43,404 nucleotides of DNA from Phycisphaerales bacterium. GTDB lineage: Bacteria; Planctomycetota; Phycisphaerae; UBA1845. A model generated the notes under the pieces. The model worked only from the letters and a program-made list of their open reading frames with translations. It was not told the origin of the DNA and searched no databases. Below, one piece after another: positions 24,437-33,725 of the stretch; position 1 is the first letter of the stretch, and each line of letters begins with the position of its first letter. The DNA is taken from contig JABFSN010000007.1 of assembly GCA_013140575.1 (NCBI GenBank), positions 1 to 43,404 of the forward strand. The letters are read 5' to 3'. A program made the translations under genes and the position numbers.

Positions 24437-26053
24437 TCATCCCCGTCGAGCATCCCGCGTCTCCGCCTGCCACCGTTTGCCGCCGATGTGGATCATCAGA
24501 AGTAGAAACACGATCACCACGACCACCAGCCCGACAGACAGCGCGATGGCATTGTCCGCCCGGACCATGTCGATGTACCGCCCCAGGTCGTTCCACGCCC
24601 ACCAGCCCAGCATGATAAGCAGGTACAGCAGCGTAACATACTTGATCATGAACTTGAAAAAGAACGGAAGGCGCATCTGCGCCCCCTCGTGGGCGAAGCG
24701 GATGCCGCGATCGGCCCCGAACACCCATCCGAACAAAATGGTCTGAATCGCGGCCAGCACCACGATGGTGATTCCGCCCACGGTGTCGTCGACGAAGTTC
24801 AGGGCCCGAAGGTCCTTGCTGAAGAAGATGAAAAACAGCGATCCCATCCCGGTGATCAGCCCCAGCAGCGCGACCGACCCGCGCCGGCCGATCCCCAACG
24901 CCTCCTCCAAAAACGCGATCACCGGCTGGAGCATGGACAGCGAACTGGTGATGGCCGCCAGGAACAACATAAAGAACCAGGTGCAGCCGAAGAATCGCCC
25001 GCCGGGCATGTGCTCGAACACGATGGGCAACGTCTTGAATCCCAGATCAAACGTCCCGGTTTTGGCGGCGCCCGCAATGCCCATGAACACGAACGCTGCC
25101 GGTATGGTGATCAGCCCGCCCAGGCAGACCTCGAAAAACTCGTTGGTGGCCGAGGCGGTCAGCCCGGAAAGCACGACGTCGTCCTTGCGTTTCAGATAGC
25201 TCGCGTAGTTGATGATCACGCCGAAGCCGACGGAGAGGCTGAAGAATATCTGCCCGGCGGCCGCCATCCACACCTTGGGTTCGGCCAGCACCGTCATCCA
25301 CGTGCCGCCGTCGGCCGACATCGGTTTCGGATTCCACATGAACCCCAGCCCGTTCATCACGCTGAGCTCCGGTTTGGACGGGTCGGGCGTCCCCAGCGTC
25401 AACACGCGGACGAGAACAATAATGGCGCAGACGGCCATGACGGGCATGGCCCAGGTGCAGAATTTCTCGACGCCCTTGGAGAGCCCGCGATAGACGTAAT
25501 AGAAGTTCAGCGCGAAAACGAGCAACCAGACGATGACGCTGATGTGCGGCCGGCCGTTGAGCATCAGCCCGTCTTGGTTCGCCCCGACGAACTCATTGAA
25601 ATAGTCCACGCTCTTTTCCGCATGAAGAGCGGGATCGGCGCCCAGATCGATCCAGTCCAGGGCGTAGCTGACCGCGTAACCCACGCACCACGATTCAATG
25701 AGCACGTAGTACATGTAGACGACGACGGGAATTAACAGTCCGAAGACGCCGAGGTATCGCCAGATCGACCGGCGACCCAGCACGCCGAAAATGGCCGGGC
25801 AGGAATTGAACCCAAACTGCCCACCGTACTTGCCCATCGTCCATTCCGCCCAGCAGATGGGAATGCCCAGGAAGATCAGGGCGGCGAAGTACGGGATCAT
25901 GAACGCCCCGCCGCCGTTGGCCGCGGCGTTGCCGGGGAAACGCAGGAAATTGCCCAGCCCGACGGCAGATCCGGCGACCGCCAGTATCACGCCCAGCCGC
26001 GACCCCCATTGTTCGCGCGGACGAGTCGGATCCAACGCCGGAGCTTCAGTCAT
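24437..26053 (-). CDS. Sodium:neurotransmitter symporter family (NSS/SNF) transporter
   Basis: A 538-residue membrane protein with about 12 helices. It probably takes up an amino acid or related solute with Na+. TM1 has WGSRLGVILAVAGSAVGLGN and NFLRFPGNAAANGGGAF, the unwound sodium/substrate-binding helix of LeuT-like transporters. GIPICWAEWTMGKYG and the TM6 block AAAGQIFFSLSVGFGVIINY also match. The start MTEAPALDPTRP at 26053 is preceded by GAAGGGTG, and the 23 extra residues upstream are not conserved-looking. The last helix is followed by a basic tail. The next gene encodes a 50-residue one-helix protein, likely its accessory subunit. The substrate is unknown. Confidence 0.92.
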   Translation of the reverse strand: MTEAPALDPTRPREQWGSRLGVILAVAGSAVGLGNFLRFPGNAAANGGGAFMIPYFAALIFLGIPICWAEWTMGKYGGQFGFNSCPAIFGVLGRRSIWRYLGVFGLLIPVVVYMYYVLIESWCVGYAVSYALDWIDLGADPALHAEKSVDYFNEFVGANQDGLMLNGRPHISVIVWLLVFALNFYYVYRGLSKGVEKFCTWAMPVMAVCAIIVLVRVLTLGTPDPSKPELSVMNGLGFMWNPKPMSADGGTWMTVLAEPKVWMAAAGQIFFSLSVGFGVIINYASYLKRKDDVVLSGLTASATNEFFEVCLGGLITIPAAFVFMGIAGAAKTGTFDLGFKTLPIVFEHMPGGRFFGCTWFFMLFLAAITSSLSMLQPVIAFLEEALGIGRRGSVALLGLITGMGSLFFIFFSKDLRALNFVDDTVGGITIVVLAAIQTILFGWVFGADRGIRFAHEGAQMRLPFFFKFMIKYVTLLYLLIMLGWWAWNDLGRYIDMVRADNAIALSVGLVVVVIVFLLLMIHIGGKRWQAETRDARRG

Positions 26054-26528
26054 CGGTTCACCCTTCTCGACGCCATGGGCCAGCCGTTGGACAGGCCCGA
26101 TTCCTCGTGCCGCGCCTCCCAATCAGAACCCGCCACGCAAGTGGCGGGCGGGGCGGACTGGTGCCCGCGCGAATCCATCGCGACTCGGTTCCCACTTGGC
26201 CCCGGACTCGTGTCCGGGGTTCTGATTTCAGTGCCGTGATCGCCGCGGCACACGTCGGATTCTGCTCCGACCGACCCGCGACTGCGACAACGGGCGTGAA
26301 GCCTAACGAGGGTCAGCGGTGGATTCAAGCGATAATGTCGGCGGCGTGTGGCGGCTGCGGGGAGTACCGACGCGCCGTGAATGCGGCACGCCGGCCGTGG
26401 CACGGGCACCCTGCCCGTGGTTCTGTGACACGAGCATCCTGCCCGCGAATACATGGCCGGGACGGCCATGCCACGGAACATGGGCTGGAAGCCCATGCCA
26501 CGGCCGGAAGCCCATTCCGCACGATCGG
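26054..26528. repeat. 475-base non-coding gap filled with dispersed palindromes
   Basis: No convincing gene is present. Hairpins seen are: CCCGCCAC-GCAA-GTGGCGGG (26129-26148, related to 20996-21015); CCCCGGAC-TCGT-GTCCGGGG followed by TTCTGATTTC (26200-26228); CACGGGCA/TGCCCGTG (26401-26419); CATGGCC/GGCCATG (26452-26470); and CATGGGC/GCCCATG (26479-26497). The last three, with a decayed unit at about 26431-26446, form a spaced array of the same type as 20936-20977. The gap lies between the co-directional response-regulator and symporter genes. Confidence 0.75.
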
Positions 26529-27932
<1,404 letters not shown>

Positions 27933-27948
27933 GGACGGGACTCCTGAA

Positions 27949-29067
27949 TCAGGTGTTCATGTGAATGGGAACGGGAACGGTGACGGTGAATACGGCGCCG
28001 CCGCCGGCGCCCGGCTGCGCGGAGATGTGACCGCCGAGCTGTTCGACGAAATCGCGGCAGATGGCCAATCCCAGCCCGGTGCCGTCCTGTTGCGCTTTGG
28101 TGGTGAAAAACGGCTCGAACAGGCGATCCGGCGGATCGGGCAGTCCGACGCCGGTGTCCTCGAATCGCAGGACCGCTTGCTCGTTGACCACGCCGGTGGT
28201 AACGGTCAGCCGGCCGCCCCCGGGCATGGCCTCCAACGCGTTCTTGATCAGATTGCAACAGACCTGAAACAACCGGCTCCCGCGGACCATGGGCATGTCC
28301 TGATCGCGATAGTTGGCGGTGATCATCACCCCGGTTTCGGCCGCGCGGTCCTCCATCGAGCGGATGGCCTCCTCGACCACGCGATTCAGATTGGCCGGCT
28401 CCGCCTGCCCGTGAACGTCGCGACCGTACGCGAGCAGTTCGGACGTGATTTGCATCATGCGCATCAGCCCGTCGCGCGCGGCGCGGAGGTAGTCGGGTGT
28501 TTTTTGGATGCGCGACTGGTCTATCTCCCGAAGCGCGAGATTCACGTAGCGCAGAATGCCGTCGAGCGGGTTGTTCAGTTCATGGGCGGCGCGGGCCACG
28601 AGGTTGACGGCGCCGGCCGTGTGTTCGAGTTGCCGGATTTGCGTTTCCAGGCTGACCCGGTCGGTCACGTCGGCGGCGGCGAGCAGTCCGCCGATGGCAT
28701 CGCCGCCCGGAGCGCGAACGGGCGTCAACGTGAACGTGTAGTATCGCGGTTTCCGGGCCGGCGCCGCGTAGGACGTGTTTTCGAACGTGGCCGGTCGCTG
28801 ACTGACCAGGACGTCGCGGGCGCGATTGCCCCAGTCGCTGTCACCCGGTGCGCGCGCGTGGGCGAGCAGCGCCGGCAACGTGTCACCATCGGCAAGCTGC
28901 GACGCGGCCGGCGCGTTGCGCGCGATCACCCGCAATTTGAGATCAAACAAGACGGCCGGCAGGGGCAGTGCGTCCAGAACGGCCGTCAACGACGCCGACG
29001 TGAATGGAACGGCAGTCGCCGTCGCGGTTGGTGCGTCATCGCGCCGGTTGGAGTTGCTTGTGGTCAA
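27949..29067 (-). CDS. PAS-domain sensor histidine kinase
   Basis: A 372-residue kinase that should phosphorylate the adjacent response regulator. It starts with TTG at 29067. A PAS-like domain covers about residues 25-135 (LDALPLPAVLFDLKLRVIAR). The HisKA H-box AHELNNPLDGILRYVNLAL lies near 158. Catalytic-domain boxes are NLIKNALEAMPGGG (N), FEDTGVGLPDP (G1) and GTGLGLAICRDFV (G2). There is no signal peptide or transmembrane helix, so the sensor is cytosolic. The signal is unknown. The stop lies 16 bases before the regulator start. Confidence 0.92.
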   Translation of the reverse strand: MTTSNSNRRDDAPTATATAVPFTSASLTAVLDALPLPAVLFDLKLRVIARNAPAASQLADGDTLPALLAHARAPGDSDWGNRARDVLVSQRPATFENTSYAAPARKPRYYTFTLTPVRAPGGDAIGGLLAAADVTDRVSLETQIRQLEHTAGAVNLVARAAHELNNPLDGILRYVNLALREIDQSRIQKTPDYLRAARDGLMRMMQITSELLAYGRDVHGQAEPANLNRVVEEAIRSMEDRAAETGVMITANYRDQDMPMVRGSRLFQVCCNLIKNALEAMPGGGRLTVTTGVVNEQAVLRFEDTGVGLPDPPDRLFEPFFTTKAQQDGTGLGLAICRDFVEQLGGHISAQPGAGGGAVFTVTVPVPIHMNT

Positions 29068-29514
29068 CGTACGGCTCGTTTCCTACGCGACAACCTCGGT
29101 GTTTCGCGGCAACACTGCCTGTGGTTCGTATCGACGGGCCGGGCGGCAAGTTTAAGAACTGCGTTGCGAGGAAACATCGGCGGCGGCGCCGGAACGGCGA
29201 CGACCGATAATGCAGGGTAGGCGTTATCGATTTGCCGGTTATTCGCCGGGGGAATTGGGCAGGTTTTCGCGGCCGGTGACATTATTCTGTACGCAGGTTG
29301 ATCGGACGATTTCGAGCCGACGAATTGGCTGCTGGTGTTGATTACTTAAGTGGCTGTTGTTAATGAAGATATGTCGCGTTTATCGTGGAAAACACGCGGC
29401 ATTTCGTCTGGTTGGCGTCGCCAGGATCGACCGGTGCGCCTAGAATCCGGTGCGGGCCGCTTGTCCGGGCCGAGCGACGTAGCCAAGTCGCCGGTCGAGG
29501 GGGGAATACTGGAT
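29068..29514. other. Divergent intergenic region
   Basis: This stretch of 447 bases lies between the divergent histidine kinase and DM13-protein genes and should hold both promoters. It is less GC-rich around 29330-29390. I see no clear -35/-10 pair, no sigma-54 promoter and no strong hairpin. An open frame on the plus strand runs from 29350, but only the part after 29515 has protein-like character. Confidence 0.5.
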
Positions 29515-31227
29515 TTGAATCGACGCATTGGAGTCGCGCTCGCAGCCCTGTTATTCGCCGCGGTTCCGCTGCGCGCGTCGCAGGTCGGCGACACGGCCGA
29601 ATTGCAGACGTTTTTCCACGGCGTCGCCGGCACGGCGACCATCACCAGCGAGACCACGATCCGCATCGACAACTTCACCTACGACGGCGGCGGACCGGAC
29701 GTTCACTTCTGGTTGTTTCAATGCGAGGTGGACAGGGACAACCCCGACTACGTGTCGATCAGCGGCACTATCGCCGGTATGGTGTTTAACGGCGAGACGG
29801 TCGAACTAACCGTACCGGCGCCGTTTCTCGCCACCCAATTCGACCATATCAGCGTCTGGTGCGTTCTGGCCCGGGCGAATTTCGGGTCCGGAGTGTTTGG
29901 GACGGCGGGCGGCGGCGGGGCCGACCTGTCGTTGACCCACGTCGTCGATCAACCCGCGCCGGCGGAAGGCGCGATGGTCACGTACACGCTCAACGTGACC
30001 AATAACGGACCGCAGAACACCAACTGCGTCGATGTGGTCAACCTGCTGCCGGCGGGTGTCACCTATCTGTCCGACGACGGCAACGACTTCTACGATCCGA
30101 TTTCCGGCGTTTGGGACATCGGACCGCTCGGCGTCGGATTGACCGCGACGCTTAACATCATGGCCACGGTCAATGCCGGGACCGTCGGCATGATGATCGC
30201 AAACACTGCCGAGGTGGCTGCGTCGAGTCAGGCGGATCCGAATTCGACGCCGGGCAACAACGCCGCCGGTGAAAACGATCAGGCGTTGGCGACGATCACC
30301 GTGATGGGCAACACGCCACCGCCACCACCACCACCACCGCCACCGGGTCCGCCCCCCACCGTACCGCCCGCGGAAGTGCCGATGGCCGAATTGGAGGGAA
30401 TGGGCGCGGCCGACGCATTCGGTCAGTACTACGCCGCCGCCCGCAGCGCGGATGATCTGATCCTGGCCGACGTCTCCATTTCCGGCGTCACGCGGGGAAC
30501 GGCCTTCGAGTTCAAATACGACGACAACAACGCGAGCGGCCTCCCCGGCGGTACGTTGGACGGTTTCGACGGGGCCCGCGCGTTCCCGCAGACCTTCACC
30601 GTCGAGGCCGAAGCCCTGCCCGGCGGGTTCGCCGCCTTGCTCCGCGTCTACGTCGACGAGGAGCTGCTGGCCGCGGCAGGTGAATCGGTCGCCGAGTACG
30701 AACTCCACGCGCTCGACGAATCGAGCGAGCCGCCGAAATGGGTACCGGCCGGCGAAAACCACGGCGAGGTACTCGTACCGGGCGGCATCGGCCGATCGGG
30801 TTATTACAAGATCACCGGGCGCTGGTGTTTCTGGACCGTGCGCGATCGGTTGAGCACGTTCGCCGTCGGAATACCCGCCACGGTCGTCGACCCCGCCGAA
30901 GACGATCCGCCAATGGACGATCCCGACGACGCACCGCCCATGAACGACGAACCGGACACCAACGAACCGGCTGGTCAGCCCGCCCCGATGGACGCCGACG
31001 GTGACGGCGTGGACGACGCGGTGGACGAATGCCCGGACACGGCTGCGGACGTTACGGTCGATGCCAACGGTTGCCCGTTGGAGGAACCGCCGGGGATCAT
31101 GCCCGACGGGGGCGACCAATGCGGCGCGGGCGCGGCGTCCTGCGGGGCGATGGGCATGGTTTCGATGCTGGCCATGATGCTGGGCGTCGTCCCGATGCGA
31201 TACCGACGCGCCCCATGTGCGAAGTGA
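29515..31227 (+). CDS. Secreted DM13-DUF11-TSP3 protein with probable C-terminal sorting tail
   Basis: The TTG start at 29515 follows a GAGGGGGGA ribosome site (29496-29504). It yields a 570-residue protein starting with a signal peptide (LNRRIGVALAALLFAAVPLR). A DM13-like domain follows (about residues 25-125; TIRIDNFTYDGGGPDVHFWL, HISVWCVLARANFG). A DUF11 beta-sandwich comes next (about 137-265; VTYTLNVTNNGP), then a poly-Pro linker (about 266-288) and an unassigned region. A thrombospondin type 3 calcium-binding repeat (DADGDGVDDAVDECPDT) sits near 492. The end has CGAGAASCG, a hydrophobic stretch and an Arg-containing tail, like MYXO-CTERM or exosortase-type sorting signals. It is likely a cell-surface protein. 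An upstream ATG at 29350 would place 55 odd residues before the signal peptide and is not favoured. Confidence 0.82.
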   Translation: MNRRIGVALAALLFAAVPLRASQVGDTAELQTFFHGVAGTATITSETTIRIDNFTYDGGGPDVHFWLFQCEVDRDNPDYVSISGTIAGMVFNGETVELTVPAPFLATQFDHISVWCVLARANFGSGVFGTAGGGGADLSLTHVVDQPAPAEGAMVTYTLNVTNNGPQNTNCVDVVNLLPAGVTYLSDDGNDFYDPISGVWDIGPLGVGLTATLNIMATVNAGTVGMMIANTAEVAASSQADPNSTPGNNAAGENDQALATITVMGNTPPPPPPPPPPGPPPTVPPAEVPMAELEGMGAADAFGQYYAAARSADDLILADVSISGVTRGTAFEFKYDDNNASGLPGGTLDGFDGARAFPQTFTVEAEALPGGFAALLRVYVDEELLAAAGESVAEYELHALDESSEPPKWVPAGENHGEVLVPGGIGRSGYYKITGRWCFWTVRDRLSTFAVGIPATVVDPAEDDPPMDDPDDAPPMNDEPDTNEPAGQPAPMDADGDGVDDAVDECPDTAADVTVDANGCPLEEPPGIMPDGGDQCGAGAASCGAMGMVSMLAMMLGVVPMRYRRAPCAK

Positions 31228-31293
31228 CATGCGTTGACACCGCGGCCCGGTCCCCGACGGCGCGACGTAAAGCTGCGCCCAGCGACAAGATTG

Positions 31294-31413
31294 ATCCACC
31301 GATTTCACAGATGAACGCAGATGGGTTTGACGACGAATGACGGTGCCGCTCCCGGTACGGACGCCGGTTCACCTTTTTCTTAATCTGTGCCAATCTGTGT
31401 AATCTGTGGATAA
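31294..31413. repeat. Inverted pair of ATCTGTG-type repeat clusters
   Basis: The right arm (31379-31413) contains three spaced AATCTGTG units ending in TGTGGATAA. The left arm (31294-31326) is an imperfect reverse complement (ATCCACCGATTTCACAGAT, then GAACGCAGATGGG). Similar short-period AATCTGTG sequences are, to my knowledge, frequent in intergenic DNA of several Gram-negative phyla. The pair lies downstream of the DM13 gene; between the arms I see no gene. Confidence 0.65.
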
Positions 31414-31464
31414 CCCCCCGTATTTCCGACTGCGAGACCGTCGCAGAACGAATTGGACGACCGG

Positions 31465-31493
31465 TTGGTGTCGAGGCCGGCGGCGCGTATGAT
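31465..31493 (+). promoter_or_regulatory. Possible promoter for the PTPS-like gene
   Basis: TTGGTG (31465-31470), a 17-base spacer and TATGAT (31488-31493). The -10 box ends eight bases before the ATG at 31502, so the transcript would have almost no leader. The -35 match is weak (3 of 6). Confidence 0.35.
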
Positions 31494-31501
31494 CGGCGGT
31501 C

Positions 31502-32368
31502 ATGTCCATGCGCCTGATGCGGGAAGTGCGGTTCGCGCTCGCCGACGGGCGTTCGGAAGCCGGATCCGCGCGAAATACGTGGGCGGGCCTGCCGGCGTCG
31601 GATCGGCTCGATGCCTACCTGGCGCTGCGTGCGGTCGTCCGCGGCGAGGTTGACCCCCGGACCGGGTATTTGTGCGATATCAGGGAGATCGACGCCTGTC
31701 TCCGCGAACGCGGCGTCGCATTTCTGTGCGATGCCGTCGCACACGACGCGGCGGGTCAGCGTGTATGCGATGACGGTGCGACCGACGGCCCCACGGCAGC
31801 CATCGGTCGAGCGCGAATCGCCCGGTCGGTGACGGGGCACCTGCCGGGTTTGTGGTCGGCCATCGAGCCCCGAACGCCGCGGAGTACGCAATTGGAATCG
31901 CTGACCGTGCAGGCCGGTCCGCAACTGTCGTTTTCGGTTCATGGGGAGGCGCCGGACATGGTCCACTTGACCTATGCGTTCGAATTCAGCGCCGCGCACC
32001 GGCTATATTGCGCTTCGCTGAACGCCGAGGAAAACCGTCGGCTGTTCGGCAAGTGCGCCAACCCCAACGGTCATGGTCACAACTACGTTTTGGAAGTGAC
32101 GGTCCGCGGCATCCCCGACGCGGCCAGCGGCGTGCTGATCGGACTGGACGCGCTGGCGCGAATCGTCAACGAGCGAGTCATCGAACGGTTCGACCACAAG
32201 CATCTGAATCTGGACTGCGCGGAATTCGCCGAGCTGAACCCCAGCGTCGAGAACATCGCCCGCGTCATCTTCGAAAAGCTGAATGGCGCCTTCGAGCCGG
32301 CCGCGCTCGATTGCATCCGCGTCTACGAAACTCCCAAAACCTGGGCCGAATGCCGGGCGGATGCGTGA
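31502..32368 (+). CDS. Tandem 6-pyruvoyl-tetrahydropterin synthase / QueD-like protein
   Basis: A 288-residue protein made of two PTPS-fold units. The C-terminal unit (about residues 158-288) looks active. Zinc ligands are in FEFSAAHRL (about 163) and NGHGHNY (about 188-194), with Cys in FGKCANPNGHGH, VIERFDHKHLNLD and the pterin-anchoring Glu in VYETPKTWAEC. The N-terminal unit aligns by pattern (VRFALADGR for FEFSAAHRL, AYLALRAVVRG for YVLEVTVRG, GYLCDIREID for GVLIGLDALA) but lacks the His ligands. The active unit could make 6-carboxy-tetrahydropterin for queuosine or a related pterin. The inactive half may mimic one face of the usual hexamer. The next gene is convergent, six bases away. 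Confidence 0.85.
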   Translation: MSMRLMREVRFALADGRSEAGSARNTWAGLPASDRLDAYLALRAVVRGEVDPRTGYLCDIREIDACLRERGVAFLCDAVAHDAAGQRVCDDGATDGPTAAIGRARIARSVTGHLPGLWSAIEPRTPRSTQLESLTVQAGPQLSFSVHGEAPDMVHLTYAFEFSAAHRLYCASLNAEENRRLFGKCANPNGHGHNYVLEVTVRGIPDAASGVLIGLDALARIVNERVIERFDHKHLNLDCAEFAELNPSVENIARVIFEKLNGAFEPAALDCIRVYETPKTWAECRADA

Positions 32369-32374
32369 CGATCA

Positions 32375-32614
32375 TCAAGGCGTCGATCGGACGACCGGAT
32401 GTGTCCGACAACAACCTCGTCGGACAAGGCGCGTAACATGTCTTTGTAGTCGTCGTTCAACATCATGAAGGGGGCTCAACGAGGCAACCTCCCTCGTCAG
32501 CGGCCAGACCAGGGCGATGCGCTCGGCCATCGTACCCGGGACGAATCCGTCGTCCGGGCGGTCGTCCAGCCGCCGGAGCTCGACGTGCGTGCGGTCCATG
32601 CGGATATGCTCCAT
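32375..32614 (-). CDS. Small protein of unknown function (leaderless gene)
   Basis: A 79-residue protein starting MEHIRMDRTHVELRRLDD. Its core is GTMAERIALVWPLTREVASL, followed by ERRLQRHVTRLVRRG. I recall short planctomycete proteins with the same pattern, an (E/D)R...VW.LT core and a RL.RHV..(I/V).RR end, some next to nucleotidyltransferase-like genes. That memory is not a database result. Here no partner gene is adjacent. The ATG at 32614 was chosen because a TTGCCG-17-TACAAT promoter ends six bases before it. ATG at 32599 is an alternative. The frame remains open to 32716 but the extra part is low-complexity. Confidence 0.55.
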   Translation of the reverse strand: MEHIRMDRTHVELRRLDDRPDDGFVPGTMAERIALVWPLTREVASLSPLHDVERRLQRHVTRLVRRGCCRTHPVVRSTP

Positions 32615-32620
32615 GACGTG

Positions 32621-32649
32621 ATTGTAACCGCGCCGCGCGGCTGCGGCAA
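32621..32649 (-). promoter_or_regulatory. Promoter of the small gene at 32375-32614
   Basis: Read on the minus strand: TTGCCG (32644-32649), a 17-base spacer and TACAAT (32621-32626). Transcription should begin at or within a base or two of the ATG at 32614, giving a leaderless mRNA. Confidence 0.5.
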
Positions 32650-32716
32650 TCCGCGGCTGCGCCCCGCCCTGGATCGGCCGCGTGCAGGCGCGACCCGGGG
32701 CCGCTCCGATTGCCAT

Positions 32717-33529
32717 TCAGTCGCCGGTGGGGAGCGTCCTGACGTCCGGCGGTCGAACCGGTGGAGCAGGATTGGTCTCTCGCGTGCTGACCGTCGCCAG
32801 CAGCACGATCAGAAATAGCGCAACGATGCCAGCCGCAATCCACGATGCCCGCAGCGGTCCCACCCGCGGCGCATCGGGTTCCGGCACGCCCGCAGCGGGC
32901 AGGCTCCGAACCGACGTCTGAAGTTCGCGAATCGCCGGCGAGAGCGTTTCGCTCGGTCGCAAAGCAACCGCCGGCGCCGCGGTCGAACGCGTCGCGACGG
33001 CATCGGCCGAACGCGGGCGGGTCGCGGCTCCGTCCGTCAACTCCCCCAACGCCGAACCGCAGCCGACGCAAACCGAATCGTCCGGCGACACTCGCGACTG
33101 ACAATTCCAGCACACGCCGACGTACTTGCTGAGCCCCGGGGTTTCGGCCGCGAACCGCCATTGATGATCCGTCGTCGGTCCCCGGACGACCGTCGTGCCC
33201 GTCAACACCCCCCGCCGAATCTGGCGGATCAGTCGTTCGTGGGTTACGCCGGGGAACGGCCGCACGTGTTCGAGCACATACCACGGCCCCGCGTACGCCC
33301 GCATGCGTTCAGTCATGCCGGCCGAAAGGTCTTCACCGCAGTCGGCGCAGGTCGCGGCGGAGCGCCGCACCAGTTGCCCGCACGACACGCAGGGGACGGA
33401 ATCGCCGTGCCAGACGTCCCGCACCAACGCGCTCAGCGGGCCGAACCCCCGCCGGGCGGCGATTTCCTGCGTGCTGTTTCCCGGCGGGTAGTCGACGGTC
33501 CCCCCGGATTCAGGTTGATTTGCATCCAT
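32717..33529 (-). CDS. Tail-anchored zinc-ribbon / GYF-like protein
   Basis: A 270-residue protein. The first zinc ribbon is CVSCGQLVRRSAATCADCG (about residues 45-63). Next is a GYF_2-like segment around PWYVLEHVRPFPGVTHERLI with RQIRRGVLTGTTVVRG. The second ribbon is CWNCQ...CVGCG (about 138-157). A single C-terminal membrane helix WIAAGIVALFLIVLLATVS lies near 223-242, followed by a short polar tail. GYF_2 domains are thought to bind Pro-rich peptides. The start MDANQPESGGTVDYPPG at 33529 was chosen over 33568, as the extra 13 residues look like leader sequence. Proteins combining these modules with a terminal anchor fit planctomycete style. The function is unknown. Confidence 0.75.
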   Translation of the reverse strand: MDANQPESGGTVDYPPGNSTQEIAARRGFGPLSALVRDVWHGDSVPCVSCGQLVRRSAATCADCGEDLSAGMTERMRAYAGPWYVLEHVRPFPGVTHERLIRQIRRGVLTGTTVVRGPTTDHQWRFAAETPGLSKYVGVCWNCQSRVSPDDSVCVGCGSALGELTDGAATRPRSADAVATRSTAAPAVALRPSETLSPAIRELQTSVRSLPAAGVPEPDAPRVGPLRASWIAAGIVALFLIVLLATVSTRETNPAPPVRPPDVRTLPTGD

Positions 33530-33725
33530 CGCGACCGCCTCGATCGGCGAAAAATCGCCGCGCCTCAATTATGTGTGATGAACCGGTTTAGGGTCAACCG
33601 ACTTGCGCCGATTCGCAGCCTGCGGCGCCCAACAGGTTCGTCGGACGTCGATCAAATGACGAACGACCGCCCGAGCGTCGAGCGGTCGTACAAAAAATGA
33701 ATCGTCGGCCTGTCCGCGCGTCGCG

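Noticed and set aside
29806-31308. 500-residue minus-strand frame over the DM13 protein gene
   Set aside because: His/Arg-rich composition without domains. The plus-strand frame has a signal peptide and several recognisable domains.
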